From Paramoeba atlantica (lineage: Eukaryota > Discosea): a DNA stretch of 64,000 bases. Positions within the stretch are counted from its first letter, which is position 1. Every line of letters begins with the position of its first letter. The DNA is taken from contig CDRNVI010000029.1 of the NCBI GenBank assembly GCA_977017575.1, forward strand, positions 962,983-1,026,982, given 5' to 3'. Under the pieces are notes generated by a model. The model was not told where the DNA came from. It ran no database searches and saw only the letters and a program-made list of their open reading frames with translations. Below, piece after piece: positions 29,518-40,452 of this stretch. A program made the position numbers and the translations under genes.

Positions 29518-32500
29518 TTAAAATAGTTGGGGGATGGCATGCAGCCTCTGCAAAGTTGTGTATGTTCTTCGGGCTAGATGAGGCCCAAAATATTCAATAG
29601 AAGCCAATAGAGATGGAAGTTTCTCCGGGTAATTGAGAACCGCATCCTTGCACTCTAGAATTCGGCGGAGAACCTTTACAACCGCTTCTTCATCATCGAT
29701 ATCAAGGGCCTGTAAGGTCGATAGCAAATCGGTCAACGTGGCAAACGAGAATGTATCCAGAGCCTCTAAAGTACGGTGAGTCAAGTTAGGCACTACAGTG
29801 TCAAGCATTTGGTACGTTTCCGCGAAACTGGACTTCTGCAACTGCGTGACGGAACGTAGGGCCTCGAGGCAAAGAGAGGAAGGTACACGAAACATGATAG
29901 TTCTCCCACGAGTAAGAATTAGCTTTGTGATACGTAGAAGTTTCGGAAGGTCAGCTCCATCATACGCGCGAACAATCATTGTAGCGGACGTGGGAGTTAT
30001 AGCGTACCGGGTTTCCTGTTCCCCTTCTGGTGAAGAAGAACTCATGCTTTCATTTATCAACGTTTCCATGTGATGCAAAATTTCTTTGCGCGAGAGGGAC
30101 ATATGAGCTTCGTCATTGTCATCGAAGGTGCTGCAGGTTGCGTTGACGATACTTGCCAAAGTATTCATGTCTTGCCAAGGAAGGGTAGTACATTGAACGT
30201 CACGGAGTGGAAGGTACTGTGCCGCGCAAGGATGATACAACAGTACGGTGGCCATGTCCTCTCCTTGAAGCGCGGAACAAAGATAAGTAAGTTGATTCTT
30301 CATATTCCCTAAGTCGAGTCCGGGTAACTTGGAGGCCGCACACAACGACAAAACAATATCTTTGCGTGGGTGACTGCCTTTTGCAAAACTAAGTGCATAT
30401 TCTCCTATTAACATAACCGTATGAGGTTGAAGGAGCGCAGCCCATCGGTGGCAAAAGTCAATAATTTGTACCAAGAAAGATCCGTTAATCACGCACTTCT
30501 CCAGAAGGACTTTTATGATATTGTGTAGAGGCTGCTGTATCTTCTCCTGGTACCGTAACATTGTGTTCATCAGCGTAAGTAGGTGGTTTCCTTTCCACGA
30601 AGTCCCAGAAATAGTACGCAATCGATCCACAAGTGGTTGCCAAACTTCTGTACTTTCACATATCCCGCAGGCAGCAAGCGTTGAAAGAAGAGTCGTGACC
30701 TCATATCCATTCAAGCGTGGTGCAAGATCTCGCAAGATCCATAAAATTTGGGAAATACCCACCCGCCGGGGTGCTTTGCTAAGTGTTTGAAGAGACCAAT
30801 TACAGTCCATTGCAGTGCCTTCCTTAAGTAAGCGGTGAAAGCATTTCCGAAGGAGCAGCATTTCATCTGGGCTGTGATTCATGCATTCGTTTGCCATAAA
30901 CACGACAAGTTCCTGTAGTTTTAGAATCTGAACTCCAGGGAATACTTTTTGCTTAAGATCATGCAGTAAGTTGGCGTCGTGAAAATATGGTTGCCCAACT
31001 GCTGCACACATTCTGGTAGCTTGTGCTGAAGATAGTAACGGAAGTTTCTTCTCCATTGATCCACAGAGAAGCTCGCCCACTTCGTACGGTAAGTTCTCAT
31101 AGCGAAACATGGGTAGGCAAAACTGGGTGAATTCCATTGAATTCATTGAAGGTAAAAGACGGTGCATGTGGGGCAGGATTGCTTCGACAACTCTACAGGA
31201 CATTTCTTCCCCTTTCGTGTACGCCTTGAGAAGATATCCTAATTGCTGGCTGCTTAAATGAGAACCCGTCTTCAGAATTCTAACAGTTTTCTGGGTGGTA
31301 TTGCTTAGATCAGCCCCTATGCGGCTAAGACAGAGGACCACGCTCCCAATATTTTCCTCGTTGAGCGAAATTTGATGAAAACTTTTGATCAAGTGAATTT
31401 TCACTTCTTCTCTAGCATCGTAGCTGTGTCTAACAAGCTGAACTATTAGATTGGTAAGCGTTGAAGCCGAATATTCTTCAAATGAAGTGCAGCAAACCAA
31501 GGAAGAAGAAAACTCGGCGAAATCAAGATCCTTTTCAGAATTCAAGGACTCCCATGAATTGAGGATACGGGCAAGTTGTACTGGGTTAATTTCAATTTCT
31601 CGCAAACGTGAAATACAAGCATCTTGTAAATCGCGATCCAGAGTAATAGAAAACTGTTTTGCAATTGATGCAATCCAGCTGATACTTTCGGCAAACCCAT
31701 TCGTCAGTATTAAAGATGAAAGCTGTTTAATGCACTTAACGGATGGATATCCGAGTACTGTGTATGCGTAGGCAGTTTGAATCGTGCTATCCGACTTTAG
31801 TAGCCCCCGAGTAGAAAAGTAAGCGTTGTCAATCTCCTTTCGTATATTCTCACTTTTCCATTTCGCCTGAAGGAAAACGCCTCGAATAAGAAACGGAATT
31901 TCGCTGGCGTCTAAACTTTTGGACCTAATGCATTGAATTACAAAGGGCTCAATAACTTTCATAAGCGTGCCAAGTATTTCCACACCTGTCTCACTGCGTG
32001 ACAATAAATAGACCATGTGCGCCACATCTTTCATGTTTTTTGTGCGCAAGTAGACTAGACAATGCGCGTCCTGGGAAATCCATTCGAAGTCGTACGCATC
32101 CCGTCGGCCAAAAGCCAGTATAACTTCCAGAACCACAGCAGCCGTTTTCTTGTCATTATGCGTCGCTGCCCAAACGAATTGGGATAGCGACTGAAAGGAC
32201 ACGAGACGATAGTTGCTCCGGTCTGAAAGAAGAGGCCATATGACTCGAAATGTCATTTCCGACCGTCTGTCCTTCAGAACATCAATATACAGATTTGAAG
32301 CGAAAGGGCTCAGCGGGACGGTTTGGGCCACAACTGCTATGGGAATTTTTTCTAGCAAAGCTTTTAATATGTCTTTGTTAGGCGTAACAATTTTAATAAA
32401 GACCTGAAAGAGATATAGGCAGTCGTGAGGAGATATTTTATTTGCAATGGCAATCTTCATGTTCTGCGTAATATGAGTATGTTGGCTGTAGTCTTGATCT

Positions 32501-34440
32501 TGCAAAATCCTAACCGCAAATTTCACCAGTAGCAGTGTATTAGAATGCCACAAAATGTTTGGCATTAGTACACGCGCGAGGCGCGCAATATCCCTTTGGG
32601 ACTCTCTTGGTACGTCCGCGCAACAGTATAACAAGTGACAAACCCGAACGATATTGGTGCATTCGGAATCATTCATCAGAAAAGATCGTTTAGGTGAAAC
32701 GTTCAACTGAGCATTCAATAAATTGGAAAGTTTTCGTATCACTGCGTTGATGCCGTCCAAATTCCGGAGCTTTGTATAGAAGACAACGAGTTTCGTTCCC
32801 AATGAGCTCTTCAGAAAACAACAAAGTCCACCAAGACTTGAAATTATTTTTGCTAGAAACTCTTCATCGAGCGCATGACTTTTGGTCAACTTCAGCTCAT
32901 GTATTGTTGACTCGTTCAGATGCATCTGACTAAGGATGCATGACACGGCGTCAATTCGGCGGTCTTGATTGTTCAACGTCTGTACAAGTGCAAGAACTGT
33001 TTCGTACATTTTTTTATTTAGTAGCCCATGTACTAAACTCCTCATGGAATCGTGGTCCGCATCGTTAAAATATCCTTTCGTAAGGCAAAGCGTGATCATG
33101 CCTTGTAGGGATACGAGGCATATATCACTTTTGCTATTCAAGAAAATAAGCAACGTGTCGATATATTCTCGAGGCGCATACGACAGGCTTATAGCACTAT
33201 TCTTGAGAATTGATTTTGCTGCTGCAAAAGCCGCTTTTTCTGTCGCACACGAAGTAGACTGCAGGCAAGAAGGGTTTTCTTTCGCAATATTCCAGGGTAG
33301 ACTAGTGATGGCTAAGGCGGCACGTAATAGTGGTGTGCAACTTGATGCGTTTCGGTTGTTTAATATTAATTCCACAAGCTCATGTCCGGATCGTGACGCC
33401 TCCGACACGTAAAAAAGTCTTTGCGTGAGCGATTTGGAAAGGATTGAGGAATGAATAAGCGCTTTGGTGATTGTGGTAGATGAGTGCAACAGTCTGCATT
33501 CGGCGAAAGTCTGCAAAATGGTTGAGGACTGCTCTGATGTGAATTGATGACTCAGTCGGAGAGCCTGCACACTGAGACTAGCAAGCTCTTTTGATAGTCC
33601 GTAGTGACTCAATGCAAAGCACAGACGCGTATAGTCGCGAACGTCGAGGTATCCCACACCGTGAAGTAGCGCCCAGGTTATCCAGTTCGGTAAGTTATCA
33701 CTAGAAAGACCAAGAAAAGCGTAACAATAAAGACAATTGATCAAATCTTTAATTAGTTGAGAAGAAACAGTCTTTGCCGAAAGAGATCTGAAATTTCGGA
33801 GTAAGCAGAGAGCAAAATGCACCTGTACTTCCGTCGCTGTAATAGAAGGAAATTCTTTACAGACTTTAATCATGGATTGCGAATGAAATCTTATTTTCTG
33901 CGCCGTCGAGAGTTTATTCTTTTCACCTTCTAGATCTGCCCAGGTGACATTTCCCAGGGGTTTGACTTCGCTAACGCCCACATCATTGGTTTTGCTCAAG
34001 TTCTCCACTCTCTGCAATGAATCTTTTCGCGCTCCTTGGGTGGAGAAATTTTCATTTTTCTTGTTCACTCTTCTTGTGTTCGAGTATGGTATTTTGGAAT
34101 CGAGCGTTGCACCCGTTGAGTTCTGGTTCATTAAGTGCCACCTCCCTTGAGTAGCTCCAGATGCACCGCGTGGCATTCGTTCAGTACTTGATGAACGGAA
34201 ACCCTGTTTTGTTGAACGATCGCCAAATGTCTTGTTTTGAGAAAAGCGTGAATCCTTTTTCGCAGGTGCGTTGGCGTAGAAAAGACGTGTAAGCCGCCAA
34301 AGATGCGTGTGCAACGTCGGCTCATTAAATTCGGTGCCAGTATTCCTAGTGGCGGATAATACAATGGCGTGTACTCGAGAAAGAGACGAAGCACAAGACA
34401 CTGACCTCTGAGCTACCGCTAGTAAATTTGATCTGTCCAT
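29518..34440 (-). CDS. giant helical-repeat protein, probably mitochondrial
   Basis: A 1640-residue protein from the ATG at 34440. The N terminus (MDRSNLLAVAQRSVSCASSL) is basic, Ser-rich and without early clusters of acid, compatible with mitochondrial import. From about residue 180 to the end it is a long series of leucine-rich helices with short hydrophilic turns, without catalytic motifs, as in PPR-like or FASTK/heptatricopeptide-type RNA-binding proteins. I cannot align individual repeats by eye and do not claim a named family. The second helical protein at 48571-50301 has the same style. Euglenozoan mitochondria use many such proteins in rRNA stabilisation and editing; that role is inference. 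Confidence 0.7.
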   Translation of the reverse strand: MDRSNLLAVAQRSVSCASSLSRVHAIVLSATRNTGTEFNEPTLHTHLWRLTRLFYANAPAKKDSRFSQNKTFGDRSTKQGFRSSSTERMPRGASGATQGRWHLMNQNSTGATLDSKIPYSNTRRVNKKNENFSTQGARKDSLQRVENLSKTNDVGVSEVKPLGNVTWADLEGEKNKLSTAQKIRFHSQSMIKVCKEFPSITATEVQVHFALCLLRNFRSLSAKTVSSQLIKDLINCLYCYAFLGLSSDNLPNWITWALLHGVGYLDVRDYTRLCFALSHYGLSKELASLSVQALRLSHQFTSEQSSTILQTFAECRLLHSSTTITKALIHSSILSKSLTQRLFYVSEASRSGHELVELILNNRNASSCTPLLRAALAITSLPWNIAKENPSCLQSTSCATEKAAFAAAKSILKNSAISLSYAPREYIDTLLIFLNSKSDICLVSLQGMITLCLTKGYFNDADHDSMRSLVHGLLNKKMYETVLALVQTLNNQDRRIDAVSCILSQMHLNESTIHELKLTKSHALDEEFLAKIISSLGGLCCFLKSSLGTKLVVFYTKLRNLDGINAVIRKLSNLLNAQLNVSPKRSFLMNDSECTNIVRVCHLLYCCADVPRESQRDIARLARVLMPNILWHSNTLLLVKFAVRILQDQDYSQHTHITQNMKIAIANKISPHDCLYLFQVFIKIVTPNKDILKALLEKIPIAVVAQTVPLSPFASNLYIDVLKDRRSEMTFRVIWPLLSDRSNYRLVSFQSLSQFVWAATHNDKKTAAVVLEVILAFGRRDAYDFEWISQDAHCLVYLRTKNMKDVAHMVYLLSRSETGVEILGTLMKVIEPFVIQCIRSKSLDASEIPFLIRGVFLQAKWKSENIRKEIDNAYFSTRGLLKSDSTIQTAYAYTVLGYPSVKCIKQLSSLILTNGFAESISWIASIAKQFSITLDRDLQDACISRLREIEINPVQLARILNSWESLNSEKDLDFAEFSSSLVCCTSFEEYSASTLTNLIVQLVRHSYDAREEVKIHLIKSFHQISLNEENIGSVVLCLSRIGADLSNTTQKTVRILKTGSHLSSQQLGYLLKAYTKGEEMSCRVVEAILPHMHRLLPSMNSMEFTQFCLPMFRYENLPYEVGELLCGSMEKKLPLLSSAQATRMCAAVGQPYFHDANLLHDLKQKVFPGVQILKLQELVVFMANECMNHSPDEMLLLRKCFHRLLKEGTAMDCNWSLQTLSKAPRRVGISQILWILRDLAPRLNGYEVTTLLSTLAACGICESTEVWQPLVDRLRTISGTSWKGNHLLTLMNTMLRYQEKIQQPLHNIIKVLLEKCVINGSFLVQIIDFCHRWAALLQPHTVMLIGEYALSFAKGSHPRKDIVLSLCAASKLPGLDLGNMKNQLTYLCSALQGEDMATVLLYHPCAAQYLPLRDVQCTTLPWQDMNTLASIVNATCSTFDDNDEAHMSLSRKEILHHMETLINESMSSSSPEGEQETRYAITPTSATMIVRAYDGADLPKLLRITKLILTRGRTIMFRVPSSLCLEALRSVTQLQKSSFAETYQMLDTVVPNLTHRTLEALDTFSFATLTDLLSTLQALDIDDEEAVVKVLRRILECKDAVLNYPEKLPSLLASIEYFGPHLARRTYTTLQRLHAIPQLF

Positions 34441-34904
34441 AGATATTCGCAAGTGTTCCTAATCGATTAACGGTGAAACGCTTACTTATTGTTTATGCAT
34501 ATTTTCTAGTTTCAAAATTTAGATATTAGGAAAAAGGCCTTTGACGGACACGAGGTTGTCTATGCAACGAAATTACTAACGTCAATGCATCACCCAACGC
34601 CATATTCTTTTCGCCATGCGATACAGATTTCAAAATTTTAAGGAGATTGGAGAAAACTAATGTACTTTTTTTGTGCTATTTTTACAACGTACACTGAACG
34701 CATTGATCAAGTAAGCAAATATTCAGCTTATGCGAATACATGAGTCTAATGCAGAACGAATCCTCGCTTCGAATTCTTTTAAAAGACAGGTCAACATAAC
34801 ATCATCGCAAACGGCTTTAAAAACAATCATAACCACGTGACATACATACAGGAACATAAATGTATACCTAATCTTTCAAACGGAATACAGGCGCGTCGCG
34901 TGTT
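34441..34904. other. intergenic, no gene seen
   Basis: AT-rich spacer of about 460 bp between the giant helical protein start and the CCCH/WW protein stop. No motif recognised. Confidence 0.5.
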
Positions 34905-37670
34905 CTACTCGACCTTCACATAATACAGCTCATTGGTCGCGGGATGAAACCACGTAGTATTATCTTCCTCACCCACACGGTAAAAATAGTACTGTTTTCC
35001 CATTGAATTCTTTTGAAACGTCCACCCCTCCGGAAGCACCGGAAAGTCCGCACAGGACTCCGGTACTTTCCGCTCTGCCGCACGCTCCTCTCCTCCCTTT
35101 TCCTTCTCTTCCCTCCTCCCCGTATTCCCCTCCACCCCCCTCGGTGGCGACCTCTCTCGGGTTCGCCTCTCCTCCCTGTGGTATCGCCCTCCTTCCTCTT
35201 TGCCGCCATATGACCGCTGTCTCTCCTCATAGTCCCTCTCCCCATACCCTGTCCGTCGCCGTACCTCGCGACCGTACCTCCCCTCTCCCTCCTCCCCCCT
35301 TCGTCGGTCATAGCGCTCTCGACTTACGCGCTCTCGACTTCTTCTCTCACGGGAGCGGTCCCGACCGGACCGTCGATGACGACTGTACGACCGACGGGTC
35401 TCCCGTGAAGGGGTTGAGCGTCGCGTATCAGAGGTACGCGTCGTCCACCTCTTCGTCTTCGAAGGACTCCTGTCGTACGGACCGCTTCCCTTATGATCCA
35501 ATGAGGAGGGGATCACAGGATTTGAAGGCGGATCCCTCTGAGCCTCACTACGGCTGTGAGCTCTTCCCTCACGCGATCCTGTGGAGGCCGTGGTCACAGG
35601 ATCCGTGGACTCCCCCCGTTTAGATTCACACCTACGGTTCGGACCACTTTCTTTGTGATGCGAACCGTAGGAGGAGGAGAGTTCGGGATGGGAAGATTCG
35701 TTTGGTTTATGCGTTTCCCTTTGTTGTTCTCTTGTTTCGTTCTCTCCCTTTTCATGCTGTCCTGGTTCTCGGTAGTGTCGAGAAGAGGAAGGGGAAGAAG
35801 TAGTAGAAGAGGAATAAGCAGAGGCATCGGGTCGTGCCCGCTCCTCTGGGTACGCGTGTACCCGGGAGTGGTCTCTGCTGTGGTCTCTGGTGTCTCGAGG
35901 GGGGTAGCGGTGGTCCGTGCTTGTTGCTGGAGCGTGTCTGCGGTCTGTAGGGTTTACCGCAGGATGGTTTCGTTGGTTATACGAAGGGGGTAGGGGGCGA
36001 GCGCCCCAACGGGAGGAGGGAGGAGGGGGAGGCCCATGGGATGGATGCCACCCTCGGGAATCTGGAGGATAAGACCGGCCGCCGTGGGGAGGGTAGGACA
36101 TAGGGGGGTAGGCGACATAGGCTCCTGTGCGATGGTGAGGAGGAGGAGGAGGAGGAGCATGACCTCGAGGGGGGAGGGATCCGGGATATCCATGCACTCT
36201 GCCGCCGTCCGATCGACCTCGAGGGGAGGGGGCGGGGGGAGGTGGTGGAGGGGGCGCAGCGGCTTGGGCGGCTCGTTGGGCGGCTATTCGCTCTTGCTGC
36301 TCACGGGCTCGCCTTTCAGCGTGCTCGCGGATGGGGTCTCCCGGGAGTCGTGATGGGGTGGTGAGCATTTTACCCTTCGTCTTGGATTCTTGTAACAACA
36401 AGGCGCGAAGATCCTCCACGACGCCGTAGAAGCTGATATTCAGCCCGCTGTCGACCGTTTGCAACAACGCTTGGGACGCACTTTGGGGGTCTTGAAACTG
36501 AATAATAGCTACGGGAAAGTACTCGTCGGGTAGGAAGGAGGCGCTAACATAACCTTCACACTCTTGAAACATGTACTGTACATCTTCCAGACCAACATTT
36601 TCGGCGATGTTTCGCAAGACAAGCGAATCACTTCTGCGGTCAAGATCCCAGGTAGAGATGCTCAAGTCTTCCACATTTTTCGGCATTCTATACGGGTCAT
36701 AAATAGATGCAGCGCCCAGCTGCTTGGAACACACTTCATCCTTCAGATGTGCGTAGCGACACTCCGCGCCCATGCGACAGACCATCTTTTTTTTCGGATC
36801 AAAACGTTTGCAAGGTCTAAGAAAAACACCTTTACCCGTCTGGCCTTTGCTAAGAAAGTACTCGCTAATCCCCTCCGTGTGCAGTAGCTCATCTGTGCTA
36901 AACAACATCTGCCCACGCGGTGTGTCTACACTTACCGGCAATGGAGGATCCTCCAACCGAGTCCTCACAGGCTCCTCGTTGGAAATCGACGGGTTTCGTC
37001 GCGCGGTCTGGGCTTTCTCGAATGCCTCGCCCAGACCCCCGAAGGATGTGTGGCAGAGTACAATATCGTAGTACCGTCGATTTTGGTCAACAAAGAAATT
37101 GGGGCGATTAGGTAGGTTGTGTACTTTGGCGACCTGCTCCGCCCTTTCTGTGGTGTCAAGGTAAATACACATCCAGGCCCAGCGTGGCTCAGCACAATCC
37201 GGGTCGGGGCACATAGGCTCCATTAGACGAAGATGGGGGCGAAAGGTCGCACTAATGTAGTGAAAAACTGCGTGTTCGGTAAGATGTGACTGAGGAAGTG
37301 AACGAACACCAAACAGCACCGCTTTATCGAGCTTCTTTTCATAACCTGGTGTAGGTGCGTAGTAATGTACATTAGGATTTATCTCCTGAGGCGCTGACTC
37401 AGTGGCTGGGGGTCCGGTAGAGTTTGAAACATTCTCGGATGTAGATACTGGTGGGGCGGTCTCAGAGATTTCTTCCTCCTTCGGTGTATTGTCTCCATTC
37501 ACAGCTTTTTCGGTGACGCATGATTTTTCCGGATTCACCCCACCCTCATCCTCCGGGTTTTGCGCTGGTTCTGATGCGGTGTATGACTTGATGTCATCGT
37601 GGGGTGCCTCTTGAATAATCTCGGAGTCCGGGGTGTCAAGGCAGGGATGCGTCTCTTCGGGTTCTGACAT
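34905..37670 (-). CDS. CCCH zinc-finger, RRM and WW domain RNA-binding protein
   Basis: A 921-residue protein with ATG at 37670. An acidic disordered N terminus (about 1-100) precedes a domain with a CCCH finger (CKRF then VCRMGAECRYAH, ending C-X5-C-X3-H, near residues 280-305), an RRM-like fold (SLVLRNIAENVGLEDVQYMF), a Pro-rich stretch, and a long Arg/Ser/Asp-rich region (RSGRDRSRERRSRERVSRE). The C terminus is a WW domain (LPEGWTFQKNSMGKQYYFY ... TTWFHP). WW domains bind Pro-rich ligands and RS regions mediate splicing-factor contacts, so a role in nuclear mRNA processing is likely. The combination is not one I can tie to a named protein. Confidence 0.85.
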   Translation of the reverse strand: MSEPEETHPCLDTPDSEIIQEAPHDDIKSYTASEPAQNPEDEGGVNPEKSCVTEKAVNGDNTPKEEEISETAPPVSTSENVSNSTGPPATESAPQEINPNVHYYAPTPGYEKKLDKAVLFGVRSLPQSHLTEHAVFHYISATFRPHLRLMEPMCPDPDCAEPRWAWMCIYLDTTERAEQVAKVHNLPNRPNFFVDQNRRYYDIVLCHTSFGGLGEAFEKAQTARRNPSISNEEPVRTRLEDPPLPVSVDTPRGQMLFSTDELLHTEGISEYFLSKGQTGKGVFLRPCKRFDPKKKMVCRMGAECRYAHLKDEVCSKQLGAASIYDPYRMPKNVEDLSISTWDLDRRSDSLVLRNIAENVGLEDVQYMFQECEGYVSASFLPDEYFPVAIIQFQDPQSASQALLQTVDSGLNISFYGVVEDLRALLLQESKTKGKMLTTPSRLPGDPIREHAERRAREQQERIAAQRAAQAAAPPPPPPPAPSPRGRSDGGRVHGYPGSLPPRGHAPPPPPPHHRTGAYVAYPPMSYPPHGGRSYPPDSRGWHPSHGPPPPPSSRWGARPLPPSYNQRNHPAVNPTDRRHAPATSTDHRYPPRDTRDHSRDHSRVHAYPEERARPDASAYSSSTTSSPSSSRHYREPGQHEKGENETREQQRETHKPNESSHPELSSSYGSHHKESGPNRRCESKRGESTDPVTTASTGSREGRAHSRSEAQRDPPSNPVIPSSLDHKGSGPYDRSPSKTKRWTTRTSDTRRSTPSRETRRSYSRHRRSGRDRSRERRSRERVSRERYDRRRGEEGEGRYGREVRRRTGYGERDYEERQRSYGGKEEGGRYHREERRTRERSPPRGVEGNTGRREEKEKGGEERAAERKVPESCADFPVLPEGWTFQKNSMGKQYYFYRVGEEDNTTWFHPATNELYYVKVE

Positions 37671-37914
37671 TGTCTGTATGAGGAAGTTTAATCACTATTT
37701 CTAACAACAAACATCGAATGTTAACCCGTATAAAGTTTATACATCCGTACAGCATCTACAGTACATCGCCGTATTAATAGGAGGTTTATTCTCAAAACAC
37801 CTCTCTTTGAAAGAAGCGGTCGACGTACGTCATTAGTATAAATCATTAAAATAGAGGAACATGGGATGAGAAACAGAAAAATCATGCTTGTTTTCGGCTT
37901 CCACCAGTGTACCT

Positions 37915-39048
37915 CTACTTCTCATACTGTCGTATAATCTCAAGGATTGGTCGAAACCATTCCGAGAGATCCAGCGGGTCCCCTCGGTGTGTCGCCTCTA
38001 CCAGCGTTCGTAGTGTCGGGGGGTCCATCGTTGGGTCAAATGTGTCAACCGTATGCTCGGGAATCGGGCAGCATAGCCGACCCGTTCCCGGGTGTATCAC
38101 CAGAGGACTTTTCAACAAGTGGTTTCGCATGCGTGAAACATTCACGTCAAGTCGGGGATAGGTAGTGGCCAGCACAAGTCCCTCCACAGCCCATAATAAA
38201 TTGTGCGACTTGGCAGTTGCACACAGATCGGAGTAGCGTAGACCATGTCGGTCCAAAGCCTCTACTACTCTCTCCACGTTCTTGAGACCAGACGCCACAC
38301 GCAACAGGTATGCAGAGAGTGCCTGGCGAGTTTTCTCATTGCTTGCGACGCAGTTCTTATTGCTTGGGTTAAGATAAGTGGCCTCAAAGCTGTTCGCGAG
38401 GTGTTTCTCCAGTACAAGACGAATACTGGGGTGCAGCCATCCTTTTTTTCGTAGCTCCGTGTCGCAGTTCGTTGCGAAACTAAATGGGTCTGTGCCACCC
38501 TCGTATACCGTGAGGTACCCGACGAGCGCATTTCGCTCATCGTCGGTCAGTTGTCGTGCACTCTCGTCACATACCCAGGCATGAACACCACGACGACCAC
38601 TGTACACCCAGAACAGTTGCGAGAAGCCTAAATCATGTCGAATCAGCTCGGACAAGGCGTGGACGGCACTTGCGATCAGAGGCCAACACTCGACGCAGAT
38701 GGTCTTCTCCGAGCAACAATCGCGTACATTGTCGTAGTCGCTGATGTCGATGTCGAACACAAGTTCACGTTGTTCGGGAGTGAGTGTGAGGGCACCTTTG
38801 CGCTCACACGGATGGGAGAAAATCGCGCCAAAGTCAATCTTTTCCGGTACCATCCGGATTAACTCCGCGTGCAGAGCATCGGCGTTGGGAAAGGTCATAA
38901 AGCGCTTGACAAAACTTCCCCCGGCAAAGCTAAACTCACGGTTTAAAAGTAGGGAGGGCACGCCGTACGATAGCCACTGCGAGATGAGCCTTACTGGAAA
39001 AATACGATTGTAATACTCCTGCAAGTCATTTTTATCCACCGCGGACAT
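37915..39048 (-). CDS. PRIM1: DNA primase small catalytic subunit
   Basis: A 377-residue PriS protein. It has the motif REFSFAGGSFVKRF near the N terminus, catalytic aspartates in VFDIDISDYD (about residues 97-106), four zinc-ligand cysteines directly after (CCSEKTICVEC, same spacing style as human Cys121/122/128/131), and SGRRGVHAWVCDE, the nucleotide-binding block. It would synthesise RNA primers for DNA polymerase alpha together with PRIM2. Length is a little below the human 420. ATG at 39048. Confidence 0.95.
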   Translation of the reverse strand: MSAVDKNDLQEYYNRIFPVRLISQWLSYGVPSLLLNREFSFAGGSFVKRFMTFPNADALHAELIRMVPEKIDFGAIFSHPCERKGALTLTPEQRELVFDIDISDYDNVRDCCSEKTICVECWPLIASAVHALSELIRHDLGFSQLFWVYSGRRGVHAWVCDESARQLTDDERNALVGYLTVYEGGTDPFSFATNCDTELRKKGWLHPSIRLVLEKHLANSFEATYLNPSNKNCVASNEKTRQALSAYLLRVASGLKNVERVVEALDRHGLRYSDLCATAKSHNLLWAVEGLVLATTYPRLDVNVSRMRNHLLKSPLVIHPGTGRLCCPIPEHTVDTFDPTMDPPTLRTLVEATHRGDPLDLSEWFRPILEIIRQYEK

Positions 39049-39205
39049 TGAAGAAAACGAAGTACGTGGAATGTAAAACTACGGAACCATTTCCTTAAAA
39101 TATAAACCGCCCAGAGACGTACAACTTACTGTATGCATTTAGAAATTTGTCAAAAGAAAGCTCAAAGAAATTATATGTAACTCGCAACTATACCATCCAT
39201 TTTCC

Positions 39206-40408
39206 CTACTCTGCATCCTCTGTGGGGGCGCCTTCCTCCATTCCTGTATCCTCATCGATGCAAATAAGATTCTCTTCTTCGTCGACACCTGCCATTTCCT
39301 TTGACTCGGCATTCGCCGCCGGCACGGGGTCTTGCGCATCCTTCCCCTTTCCCACCCCGAGCCTTGGTTGTACCCATTGAAACTGTTTCCGAAACGTCCG
39401 CGTGCGTTTCTTCTCATCCGCGTCCAACCTCTCCTGCACATACCGCACCCACCCCCTACACTTCCTCTTCGCCAACGCAATCGCCCTCTCCAACACCGCT
39501 CTCGACACCGCCACCCCTCCCACCTTGCTCACCCCACACAACTCCCCATGCGGATTCACCAACACCCGGATCACCGCCACCACCACCGCGGCCATCTCCC
39601 GATTCGTGGGATCCACCAACAACCCCTCCCCGGGGGTTACCCCAACACTCACACACAACGGCACATGGTGCATCACGAAACCCACAGGGTCACGTTCCGG
39701 GGCCACCCGTACCCCCGACCGAAACGGAAACTCCATTTCCCCGTTGTTGTTTTTTTTCTTCCTCTTTATCTTCCCTGTCCCCTCGCCTTGCTCCTCCCCC
39801 GCCCTCACCACCGCGGGTCGCCGAAAGTGCCGCAGGGCCGCCACCCCGCACAGCACCACGGCGTCCCACAGGTTCCCCTCATCGGCGAGCACCGTCACCT
39901 CCACCCGCACGCTCCCCACCACCTCCCCGGGGACCACCACGAGGAGGGAGGGGTCGAGGGCCCCGGAGGAGCGCACCACGTGCTCGAGGGTGGTGGTGAG
40001 GTCAAGGCAGAGGGGGGGGGAGGCGGAGGAACCACTACCACTCGTGGTGGGAGAAGAAGAAGACTTGGCCATCTTGGGGGTACTCATGAAGGCGGGGGGA
40101 GTGGTCGTCGTAGATAAGGAAGAAGATACAGAAGAGGCCGCGGGTAGGTGGGGGGAGAGGGTTACGGCGAACTCGAGGAGGCCGAGATGGGGGGACTCGG
40201 GGGGGGGCTCGACGAGGGTGTAGGCGACGGTGGCGGCGACGGTGGTGGCGCCGAGGGTGAGGGTGGTGGAGGCGGCGGTGGGGGTGGGGGGGAGGGTGAG
40301 GGTGAGGGGACGGTGCTGGGTGGGGGTGCGGAGGTCGTGGCGGAGGGGGGAGGGGGGGGAGAGGGCGGTGCGGAGGAGACGGGTGGAGGAGGGGGTGGGG
40401 ATGTCCAT
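39206..40408 (-). CDS. RRP45: exosome RNase PH-like subunit RRP45
   Basis: A 400-residue protein from the ATG at 40408 (MDIPTPSSTRLLRTAL); the frame upstream is hydrophobic spacer. It aligns in order with RRP45/EXOSC9: LRTPTQHRP region, EFAVTLSP, a VEVTVLADEGNLWDAVVLCG block followed by ALRHFRRP, ERDPVGFVMHHVPLCVSVG, LLVDPTNREM and a C-terminal acidic tail (EENLICIDEDTGMEEG). RNase PH catalytic residues are not expected and not seen; the subunit is structural in the six-member ring. Low-complexity Thr/Ser/Pro insertions interrupt the first half, coded by very C-rich DNA. Confidence 0.88.
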   Translation of the reverse strand: MDIPTPSSTRLLRTALSPPSPLRHDLRTPTQHRPLTLTLPPTPTAASTTLTLGATTVAATVAYTLVEPPPESPHLGLLEFAVTLSPHLPAASSVSSSLSTTTTPPAFMSTPKMAKSSSSPTTSGSGSSASPPLCLDLTTTLEHVVRSSGALDPSLLVVVPGEVVGSVRVEVTVLADEGNLWDAVVLCGVAALRHFRRPAVVRAGEEQGEGTGKIKRKKKNNNGEMEFPFRSGVRVAPERDPVGFVMHHVPLCVSVGVTPGEGLLVDPTNREMAAVVVAVIRVLVNPHGELCGVSKVGGVAVSRAVLERAIALAKRKCRGWVRYVQERLDADEKKRTRTFRKQFQWVQPRLGVGKGKDAQDPVPAANAESKEMAGVDEEENLICIDEDTGMEEGAPTEDAE

Positions 40409-40452
40409 GGAGGGGAGAGGGGAGGGGAGGGAAGGGAAGAGGAAAGGAAAAC
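40409..40452 (-). promoter_or_regulatory. pyrimidine-rich leader upstream of RRP45
   Basis: The coding strand is almost pure C/T for about 40 bases before the ATG. Candidate 5' leader near a spliced-leader acceptor; inferred. Confidence 0.4.
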
